From Cohnella caldifontis (GTDB lineage: Bacteria > Bacillota > Bacilli > Paenibacillales > Paenibacillaceae): a stretch of DNA of 64,000 nt. The translations under genes and the position numbers were made by a program. The stretch is taken from the NCBI RefSeq assembly GCF_029360585.1, contig NZ_JAQZSJ010000007.1, positions 1 through 64,000 of the forward strand, given 5' to 3'. Shown piece after piece: positions 1 to 9,439 of this stretch (its first letter is position 1; each line of letters starts with the position of its first letter). Below the pieces are notes generated by a model, which was given only the letters and a program-made list of their open reading frames with translations, had not been told where the DNA came from and made no database searches.

Positions 1-104
1 CCAATCGCAGCATCCGGACAAGCGTTATGTAAGAAAGTTACATAAGTCCACTCCAATCACAGCATCCGGACAAGCGTTATGTAAGAAAGTTACATAACTC
101 CACC
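1..104. repeat. Tandem 52-bp hairpin repeat, two copies
   Basis: Two adjacent 52-bp units (1-52 and 53-104) differ at only a few positions. Each holds an inverted repeat with 5-nt loop: GTTATGTAA-gaaag-TTACATAAC is perfect in copy 2 and one end base is lost in copy 1. No reading frame is supported here. The array may continue left of the window. Its period and hairpin core resemble the other intergenic arrays of this window although the sequence is different. The stretch 105-182 holds nothing else that I can recognise. Confidence 0.8.
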
Positions 105-173
105 TCAACGATGGTTTATGAAGCCACCCCAATATCGGCGTCCAGATCCGAATAGGTCCCTTTTCCAAATATT

Positions 174-233
174 GAGAAAAAAACGGAACGGCGCCCCTTT
201 ACCAGCGGTGACCGCTGGGAGCCATCGTTCCGT
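174..233 (-). terminator. Intrinsic terminator after the ispH/DUF2062 unit
   Basis: An outer stem ACGGAACG (183-190) pairs with CGTTCCGT (226-233). It encloses a second stem CCAGCGGT/ACCGCTGG (202-218). Read on the minus strand the outer stem is followed by a run of seven T. It lies about 125 bp past the DUF2062 stop. Confidence 0.65.
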
Positions 234-358
234 AATTTCAGCAAAACATGGAATATCCTATAATTTATCAACGTAAATCAGCAACGTGGAAGGCATAATC
301 CGAAGGCTCAGCCGCTTTCGAATGGATTCAACCCATCTCAGCTTTGCCTGCAGTATCC

Positions 359-871
359 TCAATCCTGCGTTCCGCCGACCGGCTTCACTTCCAGCCTTGC
401 GCGCTGGAGCTTGCGCTTCTCCCTCCGTTTGTTCCGGAACGCTTCGAGACTCGCCCGGATCGGAAAATACAGCAGCGCGCCGAGAACGGCACCGTCGATC
501 GCCCCTCCGACGATCAATTTCAACGAGGTCGTAAGCGCGCGGTTGACCCAATCGTAGAGAAACGGGATCTTCACCGTAAAATGATCCGGCAACACCCAGC
601 CGCCGACGATCGCGTTGACGAAGGCCATGGGAATATAGATCACCTTGCCGAAAACGAATCCGATCAGCGCGGCCGGCAAATTGCCTTTCAGCACGATCAC
701 CAGCGGGAAGATGAGCAGAAAAGCGAAACCGAACGTCGGCAGCGTGAACATCTCGACGGCCAAGCCGATCGAAAACCCCATCGCGACCCTGGACGCGCCG
801 CCCTTGGCGCGCAGCAGCCCGATATACTTGTATTTCAACCAGCGTTTGAACTTCTCCAATCGTAAAGCCAT
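359..871 (-). CDS. DUF2062 domain membrane protein
   Basis: A 170-residue protein of the DUF2062 family, which is small, membrane-embedded and of unknown biochemical role. Several hydrophobic stretches rich in Gly, Ala and Phe are visible (about residues 30-60, 65-95 and 115-150). The N-terminus is basic and the C-terminal tail after about residue 150 is Arg/Lys-rich, so the tail is probably cytoplasmic. The start ATG has AGGCAGG seven bases upstream. It lies 34 bp downstream of ispH on the same strand and may be co-transcribed with it. The family assignment rests on the run of Gly/Phe-rich segments after the basic N-terminus, recognised from memory; function is unknown. Confidence 0.7.
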   Translation of the reverse strand: MALRLEKFKRWLKYKYIGLLRAKGGASRVAMGFSIGLAVEMFTLPTFGFAFLLIFPLVIVLKGNLPAALIGFVFGKVIYIPMAFVNAIVGGWVLPDHFTVKIPFLYDWVNRALTTSLKLIVGGAIDGAVLGALLYFPIRASLEAFRNKRREKRKLQRARLEVKPVGGTQD

Positions 872-905
872 TCAAGGACCTGCCTTTCCCGCCTCTTCCA
901 ACGGA

Positions 906-1859
906 TTACCCTTGGGCGCTTTTTTCCCGGACGGTCGGCAGCAGCTTGCTCGGATTCACGGTCCGCCGGATCGGCCACGTTTCCGGATTGTCCGAGTCGA
1001 ATTGCTCCAAGTACTGGATGACTTCTTTCGTGATCGGCGTCGGCGTCGAAGCGCCCGACGTGACCGCCACCTTGCGGATGCCCATCAGCCACTCCCTCTT
1101 GATTTCCGTCACGTCCGCGATCCGGTAAGCCGGCACGCCCGCGATCTCCTCGGACACCTGCGCCAGCCGGTTCGAATTGTTGCTGCGGGGATCGCCGACG
1201 ACGATGCATAGTTCGGCTTCCTTCGCCTGCTCGGCGACCGCCTCCTGGCGCACTTGCGTGGCCAGGCAAATTTCGTTGTGGATTTCGGCCTGCGGAAAAG
1301 CCTCGAGCAGCCGGGACATCAAATGCCGGATGTCCCATTGGGACATCGTCGTTTGGTTCGTGATGATGACTTTATCCGATTGGATCGCAAGCCGCGGGAT
1401 CTCTTCTTCCCGCTCGATCAGATGCACGCGGCCCGGCGCGATCCCGATCGCCCCTTCCGGTTCGGGATGACCTTTCTTTCCGATATAAATGACTTCGTAC
1501 CCTTCGGCCGTTTTCTCCCGGATCAGGTCGTGCGTCTTCGTCACGTCGGGGCATGTCGCGTCCACGAGCGTCAAGCCTTTCTCTCTCGCGCGTTTCCGCA
1601 CCTCGGGAGATACGCCGTGGGCGGTGAAAATCACCGTGCCCTTCTCGATCTGCTCGAGGATTTCCAAACGGTTCGGTCCGTCCAGCGTAATGATGCCTTC
1701 TTTCTCGAACGCTTCGGTGACGTGGCTGTTGTGGACGATCATGCCCAGTATATAAATGGGGCGCGGAAGATCCAGGTTGCGCGCCGTCTGAAGCGCGAGC
1801 ACCATGGCATCCACCACGCCGTAGCAATACCCTCGGGGGGAAATTTTCAATACTTCCAT
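906..1859 (-). CDS. ispH: 4-hydroxy-3-methylbut-2-enyl diphosphate reductase (IspH/LytB)
   Basis: The last enzyme of the non-mevalonate isoprenoid pathway. It reduces HMBPP to IPP and DMAPP using an iron-sulfur cluster. All family signatures are present: the N-terminal GYCYGV with the first cluster Cys, [16 protein letters not shown], the second Cys in [14 protein letters not shown], and the third Cys in [10 protein letters not shown], followed by [10 protein letters not shown]. Length (317 residues) is normal for the Firmicute type. It is an essential cytoplasmic housekeeping gene. The Shine-Dalgarno is weak, but the start matches the family N-terminus, where the cluster Cys comes at about residue 12. 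Confidence 0.96.
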   Translation of the reverse strand: MEVLKISPRGYCYGVVDAMVLALQTARNLDLPRPIYILGMIVHNSHVTEAFEKEGIITLDGPNRLEILEQIEKGTVIFTAHGVSPEVRKRAREKGLTLVDATCPDVTKTHDLIREKTAEGYEVIYIGKKGHPEPEGAIGIAPGRVHLIEREEEIPRLAIQSDKVIITNQTTMSQWDIRHLMSRLLEAFPQAEIHNEICLATQVRQEAVAEQAKEAELCIVVGDPRSNNSNRLAQVSEEIAGVPAYRIADVTEIKREWLMGIRKVAVTSGASTPTPITKEVIQYLEQFDSDNPETWPIRRTVNPSKLLPTVREKSAQG

Positions 1860-1966
1860 TTAAAGCGCCTGCCTTCCCGCCCCTGCCGACAATATAACAT
1901 GCTGTCGAACGGTGCATCCGGATGTATCCATTATAGCGGATATCCAACGGAGGGGAAAGTCGACGG

Positions 1967-3448
1967 TTAACCCTGTACATCGGATACGGGGGAAGCCTGC
2001 ATCGGAAGCCACAGCGTGAAGACGGTTCCTTGGCCCAGCCGCGAACGGACTTCCAAGGTACCCCGGTGCATGTCGGCGATCCATTTGGCGATGGACAAGC
2101 CGAGACCGGTGCCGGACGTCTCCCCCCTGGACGGATCCGCGCGATAGAAACGGTCGAAAATATGGGGCAAATCCTCCTGGCCGATGCCGATGCCGGTATC
2201 CGCCACCACGAGGCCGATCCTTCCTTCATCCCGCGCGGCGAACAGCCGAACTTCTCCGGAAGGCGTATATTTAAACCCGTTTTCAATGAGAATAAACAAC
2301 AATTGCAGCAAATAATCCCGGTTGCCATTCACCCATACGCCGTCCAGCGCATCCAGCGGCCCGATCTGCCACTCCGCTTTTCGAGGCAGGAATGAAGCAC
2401 GGCGGGCGGCTTCCTCCGCCAATTGCCGGAGGGGCACCGGTTCGAGCTCCATTCGGTATCCCGCATCCGCCCGGGCCAGGGAGAGCAGGTCGCCGACCAG
2501 GCTGCTCATGCGCCGCGCTTCGTCAGCGATATCCTGCACCGCTTCTTTGGACATTTCTTTGCGCTCCGCGAGGGTCAAGGCGCCGACGCGGCTGTCCTCG
2601 GCCTCTCCCTCCGACAGCAAAATTTTCTGCAGCAGGTCGATGTTGCCGCGGATCGTGGTCAGCGGAGTCCGAAGCTCATGGGAGGCGTCGGACACGAACC
2701 GCCTCTGCGCCGCGTTCGTTTCTTCCAAATGATTATAAGCGCGCTCGATCCGCGTCAGCATGCCGTTCAGCGTATCCGTCAGCAGCCCGATTTCATCGTT
2801 CGGCTTCTCTCTCGGAATTCGGAGTCCCAAGCTGGAGCCGCTCTGGATCATCTGCGCGGCCTCCGTTACGCGGTTGATCGGGCGAAGCGCCTTGCGCGAC
2901 AAGAACATGCCCAGCGCGAATGCGGCCGCCAAGCCCAGAACGCCGGCGATCAAGAGAATGGCCCGCAGTTGCGCGAACAGGTGCTCCTCCCGGCCGGTGA
3001 ACGCGCCGACCTGCAGCAAGCCGACCAATTGTCCAGATCCGGGAAGAACAACCGGGTTTTCGTAGATCAGATAAGACATGCCGTCGATTTCCTGTTTGAC
3101 GAACCGGTCGGTTACTTCGTTATACGCGGGATGGTCGAACTGAAGCTCTCCCCGGCGTTCGTTCGCCATCATGTTATGGGAAATCTGGCGGATTTCCCCG
3201 TTCTGGTCCTGCGTATAGCTCACCAATTGAATATAGATCGTATTCGGATCGAACTCGCTCGACACGCTTCCGCGCAAGTCGAATCGGGTCAACGATACGT
3301 CCGCGCTGGCCGCGACTTGGCGCAGCTGCCGTTCGATATCCGACATCGTATTGCGGTAAACCACCGCGTAGATCGCCCCGCCGAACACCACCAGCGCCAC
3401 GGCCAGCAAGCCCGAATACCACAAGGTCAAGCGCAGCCGGATGGACAT
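1967..3448 (-). CDS. Membrane sensor histidine kinase (OmpR-partner type)
   Basis: A 493-residue kinase with classical order: transmembrane helix about 7-30, extracellular sensor region about 31-160, second helix about 161-184, HAMP about 185-240, dimerisation domain with phosphoacceptor His257 in SDASHELRTPL, then an ATPase domain with an N-box (ENGFKYTPSG) and G-boxes (DTGIGIG, GTGLGLS). The stop of the upstream response regulator and this ATG are one base apart, so the two are one operon. The ligand cannot be read from the sequence. The nearby HtrA protease suggests a cell-envelope stress role of the CssS kind, which is inference only. It resembles YkoH/ArlS-like kinases in layout. Confidence 0.93.
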   Translation of the reverse strand: MSIRLRLTLWYSGLLAVALVVFGGAIYAVVYRNTMSDIERQLRQVAASADVSLTRFDLRGSVSSEFDPNTIYIQLVSYTQDQNGEIRQISHNMMANERRGELQFDHPAYNEVTDRFVKQEIDGMSYLIYENPVVLPGSGQLVGLLQVGAFTGREEHLFAQLRAILLIAGVLGLAAAFALGMFLSRKALRPINRVTEAAQMIQSGSSLGLRIPREKPNDEIGLLTDTLNGMLTRIERAYNHLEETNAAQRRFVSDASHELRTPLTTIRGNIDLLQKILLSEGEAEDSRVGALTLAERKEMSKEAVQDIADEARRMSSLVGDLLSLARADAGYRMELEPVPLRQLAEEAARRASFLPRKAEWQIGPLDALDGVWVNGNRDYLLQLLFILIENGFKYTPSGEVRLFAARDEGRIGLVVADTGIGIGQEDLPHIFDRFYRADPSRGETSGTGLGLSIAKWIADMHRGTLEVRSRLGQGTVFTLWLPMQASPVSDVQG

Positions 3449-3449
3449 C

Positions 3450-4136
3450 TCAGTTGTCCCCTTTCAGCACGTACCCGGCGCCCCGCACGGTCTGGATCAA
3501 CCGTTTGCCGCCGTTCTCCTCCAGCTTTTGCCGCAGCATCGCGACGTAGACTTCCAGCACGTTCGATTCCCCGCTGTAGTCGTAACCCCAGATTTTCTCC
3601 ATGATCTGGTCCCGGGAGAGCACGCGCCGCGGGTTCTGCATGAACAGATGCAGCAGATCGAATTCCTTGGCGGTCAGCTCGATCCGGCGGTCGCCGCGGA
3701 TCGCTTCGCGGGCGTCGACGTCTAGCACCAGGTCATCGAATCTGAGCCTGCCGTCTTCTTCGACCTGTTCCGGCCTCCTCCGAAGCAAGGCGCGGATGCG
3801 GGCCATCAGCTCCTCTAGCGCGAACGGCTTCACGAGATAATCGTCCGCCCCCATATCCAAACCTTTCACGCGATCCTGCACGTCGTCTTTCGCCGTCAGC
3901 ATCAGCACGGGGGCCACGATGCCCGCTTCCCGGATTCTCCGGCATACCTCCCAGCCGTCGATCCGCGGCATCATCACGTCGAGCACGACCAAATCCGCCG
4001 CGCGTTGGCCGAGCAGCCGAAGGCCTTCGGCCCCGTCGGACGCGGTCGACACCTCGTAACCTTCGAACGCGAGGCTCCGGCGCAGCAGGGAAGTGATTTT
4101 TTCGTCGTCGTCGATCACCATAATGTGGGGTCTCAT
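3450..4136 (-). CDS. OmpR/PhoB-family response regulator
   Basis: A 228-residue DNA-binding regulator. The receiver domain is about 1-118, with the acidic pocket in VIDDDEK, the phosphorylated Asp53 in VLDVMMPRIDG, the conserved Thr in LTAKDD and Lys in LVKPF. It is followed by a winged-helix output domain (about 130-225) ending in RGAGYVLKGD. The ATG is preceded by a purine-rich AAAGGAAAGG. It is transcribed just ahead of its cognate kinase, with a one-base gap between the genes. It starts about 110 bp past the stop of the HtrA-like gene and could be read with it. Confidence 0.94.
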   Translation of the reverse strand: MRPHIMVIDDDEKITSLLRRSLAFEGYEVSTASDGAEGLRLLGQRAADLVVLDVMMPRIDGWEVCRRIREAGIVAPVLMLTAKDDVQDRVKGLDMGADDYLVKPFALEELMARIRALLRRRPEQVEEDGRLRFDDLVLDVDAREAIRGDRRIELTAKEFDLLHLFMQNPRRVLSRDQIMEKIWGYDYSGESNVLEVYVAMLRQKLEENGGKRLIQTVRGAGYVLKGDN

Positions 4137-4244
4137 GACAGAACCTTTCCTTTCCCAAATCTCTCCTCTATTGTACCCGACGGATACGAAAAGCGGGAGA
4201 AGTCCGTTGCCGAACCCTCCCGCTTGTCGTCCGTTCGGGGATTT

Positions 4245-5780
4245 TTACTGCTGGTTGCCGGTGTCGAAGTCGTTCCGGTTGCCGATCGTGATCTGCACGT
4301 CGATTTTCTCTCCGTTGCGGATGACGTTCAGGGTCACTTTATCCCCGATCTTCTTCTTCTGGATCGCGGCGATGAGCGACGCGTTGTCTTTATACGCCGT
4401 GCCGTCCATGCCGGTGATGACGTCATATGCTCTCAGATCCGCCTTGTAAGCCGGCGATCCGAAGACGACGCTGACGACCATGGAGCCCTCCGTGCCGCTG
4501 AGCCCGAGTTTCTTGGCGATTTCGGGCGTCAAAGTCTGCAGCGAAGCGCCGATGAACGGTTTCGGAATTTCCTTGTTGGCCTTGAGATCGTCAATTACTT
4601 CCGTGATCGTGCTCGTCGGGATGGCGAAGCCGATCCCTTGCGCCTCGGAGCTGACGGCCGTATTGATGCCGATGACGTCTCCGTTCAGGTTAAGCAGCGG
4701 GCCGCCGGAGTTCCCCGGGTTGATCGAGGCGTCCGTTTGCAGCAAGTGCTGGTAATTCCGCGTGCCGTCCTGATCCTGAATGCTGATTTCGCGCTCGTTG
4801 GCGCTCAACACCCCGACGGTAACCGTATGGTCGAATCCGTACGGGTTGCCGATGGCGACCACCCAGTCGCCCATGTTCGTGCCGGCGGAATCCCCGAGCT
4901 TCAAGGTCGGGAAGCTGGTTCCGTCGGTTCCTTCGATTTTCAGCACCGCCAGGTCCAGATCGTAGCTGGAACCCAGCAGCTTGGCTTTAAACGGCTTGTT
5001 GTGCCCGATGACCGTCACTTCGATATCGTCGGCGTTCGCGATCACGTGCTGGTTCGTCAGGATGTAGCCCGTGGAGTCGAAAATGAAGCCGGAACCCATG
5101 CCGCTGGCCTGAAGCGAACCGCTGCCGCTGCCGTCGCCGCCGTTGTCGCTGTCGCTGCCGTCGGGAACCTGGCCGAAAAACTGCTCGAACAAGTCGTCCA
5201 TCGACGAACTGCGGCGGGAGCTCGCTTTCACGTAAGTTTCGATTTTCACGACCGCCGGGGAAGCCTTCTCGAAGATTTGGGCGATATTGTTCGGGCGGAC
5301 GACGTCCGCCGCGTTGCTGACCGCCGCGCTCGCCGTTTTGGCGCCCGATGCCGCCGTCGAGGCGGGAGCCGCTTGGGCGCCCTGGGAGAACCAGTTGCCC
5401 TGGTCCGCCGCGAACATCAAACCGCCGACGGCGATCACGCCGACCATGAAAGAGGCGAATACCGCGCGCAGCGAAGTCCGCTTGGGCGGCGCCTGCCACG
5501 AACCGCCACGGCCGCTGCCGCCGGATACCGTGAAAGGACGGTACTCGCGGACCTGCTGCGTCGGTTCCGTACGTTCCGGTTCGGCCGGTTTCCATTCCTC
5601 CGCCGTCCGATAAGGCTGCGGTCTGCCGTAAGGCCCGTACGTATACGGCTCGTTGCCGCCGCGATATCCGGCGTACGGATCTTGCCGCTCCGGACGCGAG
5701 GCGTCTTCCTCTTTCTTGAACGGATCCTGTCCGTATGCGAACTCGCGCTTATCGTCCGGGTTTCTGTTTTGATCGTCCAT
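4245..5780 (-). CDS. Membrane-anchored HtrA/DegP-type serine protease with PDZ domain
   Basis: A 511-residue envelope quality-control protease. The order is: a polar, Pro/Tyr/Gly-rich cytoplasmic tail (about 1-103), one transmembrane helix (about 105-125), an Ala/Ser-rich linker, a trypsin-like domain with triad His245 (TNQHV), Asp276 (DLDLAVLKI) and Ser358 (NPGNSGGPL), and a C-terminal PDZ domain (about 400-500, containing GSPAYKADLRAYDVI). A Gly/Asp/Ser tract (about 207-222) interrupts the start of the protease domain. A strong AGGAGG lies seven bases before the ATG. It is upstream of, and co-directional with, the two-component pair, an arrangement that recalls CssRS control of htrA in Bacillus. 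Regulation by that pair is untested. Confidence 0.93.
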   Translation of the reverse strand: MDDQNRNPDDKREFAYGQDPFKKEEDASRPERQDPYAGYRGGNEPYTYGPYGRPQPYRTAEEWKPAEPERTEPTQQVREYRPFTVSGGSGRGGSWQAPPKRTSLRAVFASFMVGVIAVGGLMFAADQGNWFSQGAQAAPASTAASGAKTASAAVSNAADVVRPNNIAQIFEKASPAVVKIETYVKASSRRSSSMDDLFEQFFGQVPDGSDSDNGGDGSGSGSLQASGMGSGFIFDSTGYILTNQHVIANADDIEVTVIGHNKPFKAKLLGSSYDLDLAVLKIEGTDGTSFPTLKLGDSAGTNMGDWVVAIGNPYGFDHTVTVGVLSANEREISIQDQDGTRNYQHLLQTDASINPGNSGGPLLNLNGDVIGINTAVSSEAQGIGFAIPTSTITEVIDDLKANKEIPKPFIGASLQTLTPEIAKKLGLSGTEGSMVVSVVFGSPAYKADLRAYDVITGMDGTAYKDNASLIAAIQKKKIGDKVTLNVIRNGEKIDVQITIGNRNDFDTGNQQ

Positions 5781-5883
5781 GCTGACTCCTCCTTGGCGCT
5801 TTAGCCGCGCCGAACTCTCTTGTTGTCTCTATCTTGAACTCCGAACCTTAAAACTATCTTAAACGCAAATGAAGACGGATTAA

Positions 5884-5923
5884 AAAGAAAAAAATCGCCG
5901 GCACACCGTACGGGCGATTCTCC
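5884..5923 (-). terminator. Intrinsic terminator after the yugN-like gene
   Basis: AATCGCC and GGGCGATT form a stem separated by about 12 bases. On the minus strand it is followed by a T-rich run (TTTTTTTCTTTTT). It lies just past the stop of the gene at 5948-6361 and separates it from htrA. Confidence 0.7.
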
Positions 5924-5947
5924 TTGTCTCTCGGGCGGCTCCTGCAG

Positions 5948-6361
5948 CTAGGCCGGAAAGATCGCTTCGATTTCGTTCAGCTTGCGGCGGGCTTCCTCGA
6001 TCCACCGGGTCTCCACTTCCGCGTCGGGATTCGCGGGTTCGGAAAATTGATCGAACATGGCGCCGAGCGGCTTCGCTTCCGCCTCGGGATTCAGCCCCTC
6101 ATTATACATATGCTTCAGCACGTAAGGCTGACCGAAGCGGATTTTCGCGTCGTTCTCCTCGGACTCGCTGTCCAAATTCCCGTGCGTGACCTCGAAAGGG
6201 AGTCTCAGCCACACTTTGTCCACGCCGTCCAGGGCGCAATCGAACGAGCCGTGGTCGTAGTCCCAATTGCCGCCCAGAACGAAACCTTTCTCGGCGGCCG
6301 CGCTGCGGAACGGCACGAATTCCTGGACCTGCGAGGTCAGCTTGGAATCGATCGGATACAT
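5948..6361 (-). CDS. YugN-like family protein
   Basis: A 137-residue soluble protein recognised as the YugN-like family of Bacilli, whose function is unknown. Typical features are the N-terminal MYPIDSKL, the central NWDYDHGSFD and VWLRLPFEV segments, the FGQPYVLKHMYNEGL block, and a C-terminal helix ending the protein. No signal peptide or membrane segment is seen. Two in-frame ATGs lie six bases apart; 6361 is chosen because AAAGG stands nine bases before it, while 6367 would have almost no spacer. It has its own terminator, so it is probably monocistronic. The family has been considered glucose-6-phosphate-isomerase-linked only by neighbourhood elsewhere, and that link is not seen here. 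Confidence 0.8.
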   Translation of the reverse strand: MYPIDSKLTSQVQEFVPFRSAAAEKGFVLGGNWDYDHGSFDCALDGVDKVWLRLPFEVTHGNLDSESEENDAKIRFGQPYVLKHMYNEGLNPEAEAKPLGAMFDQFSEPANPDAEVETRWIEEARRKLNEIEAIFPA

Positions 6362-6405
6362 GCTCATCCACCTTTTCTACCTATCGTATCCGATCCCGCC
6401 GTGTT

Positions 6406-7140
6406 TTATCCCTCTTTGGCCCAGCCTTTCCGATGCGCGTAAATGGCGAGCTGCGTCCGATCCTCGAGTCCGCATTTCATGAGCAGGTTGCTGACGTGGG
6501 TTTTGACCGTTTTGATGCTGATGTGGAGCTCATCCCCGATCTCCTTGTTGGACTTCCCTTCGGCGATCAGCAGCAGAACCTCGCGTTCGCGTTCCGTCAA
6601 CCCCTCATCTTCGTCTTTCACGGACCGCTTGCGGAGCCCCCGGGTGAGCGCTTGGGAGACGTCCCCGCTCATGACCGGCATTTGGCGGATCGCCCCTTGC
6701 ATCGCGTAGAGCAGCTCGTCCGCCGACACCGTTTTCAGCACGTAGCTGACCGCTCCGGCTTCGATCGCTTCCACGACTTTATCGTCCTCGAGAAAACTGG
6801 TCAAAATGATGATGCGCAGGTCGGGAAACCGCTCCAGCAGGGCGCGCGTCGTCTCGACGCCGTCCATGCCGGGCATCATAAGATCCATCAGGACGAGGTG
6901 CGGCATTTTGCCTCCGAAACCGCCCCGCTCCAGCGCGGTCACGGCCTCCCGGCCCCCGGACGCCTCCCCGATCACCTCGAATCGGGAATCCAGCATCAAA
7001 TAGGTTTTGAGGCCCATGCGGACCATGGCATGATCGTCGACGATCATGACGTTCCAAACGTTCGTTTCCTCGGACGGCACCTTCGATCTCTCTCCTTCTT
7101 GGGTCGGTACTCGTTCTTCCTTTCTTGCGGGTCCGTTCAT
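6406..7140 (-). CDS. liaR: LiaR/VraR-like NarL-family response regulator
   Basis: The response regulator of a LiaFSR-type cell-envelope stress system. The receiver domain holds VDDHAMVR, phosphorylated Asp86 (LMDLMMPGMDG) and LTSFLEDDKV. The LuxR-type HTH near the C-terminus contains LTEREREVLLLIAEGKSNKEIG. It follows liaS by 24 bp in the order liaF-liaS-liaR. The first 28 residues are an unusual polar extension ahead of the receiver. The ATG at 7140 has AAGGA nine bases upstream, but a GTG at 7080 with AAGGAGAG before it is an equally good start and would remove most of the extension. The system normally senses lipid-II-binding antibiotics. Confidence 0.9.
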   Translation of the reverse strand: MNGPARKEERVPTQEGERSKVPSEETNVWNVMIVDDHAMVRMGLKTYLMLDSRFEVIGEASGGREAVTALERGGFGGKMPHLVLMDLMMPGMDGVETTRALLERFPDLRIIILTSFLEDDKVVEAIEAGAVSYVLKTVSADELLYAMQGAIRQMPVMSGDVSQALTRGLRKRSVKDEDEGLTEREREVLLLIAEGKSNKEIGDELHISIKTVKTHVSNLLMKCGLEDRTQLAIYAHRKGWAKEG

Positions 7141-7164
7141 TCTTCCGCGTCCTTATGGGTCATT

Positions 7165-8205
7165 TCATTCGTTGTCGTCCGGGAGGACTTCCTCTCCCCC
7201 GAATTTCGGAATCCAAATCCGCACGCGGGTGCCCGCGCCTTGCTTGGTGACGATTTCCGCTTCGCCCCCCAGCCGGAGCGCCCGCTCCCGCATCGTGGAC
7301 AGGCCGTAGGCCCCTTCCCGGACTTCGCCGGGCTGGAAGCCCGCTCCGTCATCCTCGAGCTGCAAGGTCAGCTGCTGTTCGGTCTCCCCGAGCTGCAGCC
7401 GGACGGTTCGGGCTTCGGCGTGCTTGACGACGTTGGCCATCGCTTCCTGGATGATCAGGAACAATTGGTGCTCCTTCGGCCCCGACATCGGACCTTTCAG
7501 CTGAATGTCCAGCGTACCCTGCAGCCCGTTGTGCCGGCAATAATCCGGAAACCACCGCTCCAGCGCTTCCGCCAGCGTGCGGCCTTGCAGTTCCATCGGC
7601 CGGAGCTGGGCGATCAGCCCCCTCATCTGCCGTTGGGCGGACGACGACATGGCGATGAGCTGATCCATCAGCTGGCGCGCCTGCCCTTCGTCCTTTTCCA
7701 GCAGCTTGGGCAGGGAGGAGGCGGACATATGAAGCGCGAACAGCTGCTGGCTGACCGTATCGTGCAAATCCCGGGCCAAGCGTTTGCGCTCCTCGAGCAC
7801 CGCCGTCTCCTTGGCGGACTCCCCTTCCCGGATCTCCCGTTCGCCCAATCGCTGCAACAGCTGAAGCCGGGCTTCCAGTTGATTCATGAGGTCATTGAAT
7901 TCCCGGTATACTCCGTTGTAGGCGTCTATGCCCAGATCGGGCAGGCGGGTGTTCCACTTCCCCGCGGCCGCTTGCTTGAAAGCAAGCTGAAGCTGGTCGA
8001 TCCGCCGCTGGTGCCGGTGGCCGAGAACGTAGGCGACCGTCATCTGGACGGCCATGAACAGAATCGTCCACTCGACCCAGCACTCGAAATCCGGCACGCG
8101 GCTGCCCATGGCATCCCATCCGAGGTAAGCGGCGATCATGAGCACGAGCGTGGAGAGTCCGGCGTAGATGGCCAGCTCCCATTTGCTGTTGCGGACCGGG
8201 CGCAT
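7165..8205 (-). CDS. liaS: LiaS/VraS-like sensor histidine kinase
   Basis: A 346-residue intramembrane-sensing kinase. Two N-terminal hydrophobic helices (about 10-30 and 45-62) flank a very short external loop, as expected when the accessory membrane protein LiaF does the sensing. A HAMP-like linker follows, then a HisKA_3 domain with His149 in LARDLHDTVSQQL, and an ATPase domain with VVKHAEA, DDGAGF and GLSTMRERA. It starts three bases after the liaF stop and is followed closely by liaR. Partner specificity is inferred from this arrangement. Confidence 0.92.
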   Translation of the reverse strand: MRPVRNSKWELAIYAGLSTLVLMIAAYLGWDAMGSRVPDFECWVEWTILFMAVQMTVAYVLGHRHQRRIDQLQLAFKQAAAGKWNTRLPDLGIDAYNGVYREFNDLMNQLEARLQLLQRLGEREIREGESAKETAVLEERKRLARDLHDTVSQQLFALHMSASSLPKLLEKDEGQARQLMDQLIAMSSSAQRQMRGLIAQLRPMELQGRTLAEALERWFPDYCRHNGLQGTLDIQLKGPMSGPKEHQLFLIIQEAMANVVKHAEARTVRLQLGETEQQLTLQLEDDGAGFQPGEVREGAYGLSTMRERALRLGGEAEIVTKQGAGTRVRIWIPKFGGEEVLPDDNE

Positions 8206-8208
8206 CCT

Positions 8209-9291
8209 TTACCCCACCTTCGTGACGCGAACGTCGCCGATAAAGGCGCTGGCGATGAGAACGACGCGCTTCTCCGCGTCGGAGTAGCCGGGCGACTCCA
8301 CCGACATCTGGTTGAAAAAGCCGCCTCTTTTCTGGTCCCACACCCGCACGTCCCCGATCAGGCTGCTCGACATCACCTGCACGCCGATGCCAAGGTCGTT
8401 GGGCACGAACACTTTCACGTCGCCGATGAAACAGGAGACGTATATTCTCGTTTCGCCGACCGGGATTTGCGCTTTCGTCAAGTCCAGCGTCGTGTCGCCG
8501 ATGAAATGCGAGATGCTCATCGGCCTGAGCTCCCAATAGTCCTGGCCGATATGCACGTCCCCGATGAACCGGGAGTATTGGGTAGCGTTCGGGTCCCAAT
8601 TCCAGTAACTCCGGTGATGATGGCGGTTCTGCCAGCGCTGATGCCGCTCTTCCCAGCGATGCTGCCTGCGCTCCATCCGCTCGTGGAAATGGGAACGAGC
8701 GTGGTGAAATGGCGGACCGTTCGGCGGAAAGGGCTGCGGATTGCCAGCGTCCGGCCGGGGCGGGGGCGTAAAACGGGTGCTTGCCCCGCCGGCTGGCGGT
8801 TGTCCCGGCGTCTCGGTAAAGGAAGCGTTCGGATCGTCCGTCAGCGGAGGCGCGGGCGGCGGTCCCATCGGCGTCTCCGCGCGATCCTGGGCCGGCGGCG
8901 GCGTTACCGGATTCCAGCCGTCGTACGGATCGTCCTTCCGACGGCGGCGGCAAGACCCGCTCCCCCGGGTGATCATTCCGATGCCGAACAGAATGAGCGC
9001 GACCGGCCCGATCAAACTGAACAAATCATGCAGTTCCCAATTAAGGAATCCGAGATTACGGCCCAGGAACACGACCCCGATCAAGATGAGGATCACGTTC
9101 CAGAACGAGCCGCCGGATCGCTGCAACAACATGCCTTGCAGTCCGATCAAAATGAGAAACGCCGGCCAAAAATGGGCGAACATCCAGCCGATGTCGATGT
9201 CGGCGTAGCCGGTCTGGTTCAGCAGAAACGCGGCGCCGACGGCGACCAGCACGATCCCCCAAAACAATCGATGCAAAAATGAAGGTTGCAT
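8209..9291 (-). CDS. liaF: LiaF-like envelope-stress membrane protein
   Basis: The negative regulator of the LiaRS pair. About the first 125 residues are hydrophobic helices (FLHRLFWGIVLVAVG, HFWPAFLILIGLQGML, LILIGVVFLG, LFSLIGPVALILFGIG) of the LiaF N-terminal type. A long Pro/His/Arg-rich cytoplasmic linker (about 140-245) is unusually extended and low in complexity. The C-terminal third carries the repeating beta-strand pattern of the LiaF/toast-rack fold, with the recurrent FIGD motif appearing four times (plus a related LIGD). The ATG at 9291 has GGAGG nine bases upstream; a TTG six bases earlier lacks spacing. It is the first gene of liaF-liaS-liaR. Confidence 0.87.
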   Translation of the reverse strand: MQPSFLHRLFWGIVLVAVGAAFLLNQTGYADIDIGWMFAHFWPAFLILIGLQGMLLQRSGGSFWNVILILIGVVFLGRNLGFLNWELHDLFSLIGPVALILFGIGMITRGSGSCRRRRKDDPYDGWNPVTPPPAQDRAETPMGPPPAPPLTDDPNASFTETPGQPPAGGASTRFTPPPRPDAGNPQPFPPNGPPFHHARSHFHERMERRQHRWEERHQRWQNRHHHRSYWNWDPNATQYSRFIGDVHIGQDYWELRPMSISHFIGDTTLDLTKAQIPVGETRIYVSCFIGDVKVFVPNDLGIGVQVMSSSLIGDVRVWDQKRGGFFNQMSVESPGYSDAEKRVVLIASAFIGDVRVTKVG

Positions 9292-9439
9292 AAGCAAGTT
9301 CCTCCGATGCGCAAACTAGACTCTTTCCCGTCTTGTGATTCCAGTATAGAAGAAAACCGAAACCGCAAACAGCGCCGAGAGGTGGAACCTTTCCTCGGTC
9401 TCGGGACGGAGGGCGCGATCCGGCTCTCCGATATTTTGA

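Noticed and set aside
6433..9282. 949-codon plus-strand frame opposite liaR, liaS and liaF
   Set aside because: It mirrors three well-supported genes. Long antisense frames are common in GC-rich DNA, and the translation is rich in His/Arg/Pro without a known domain.
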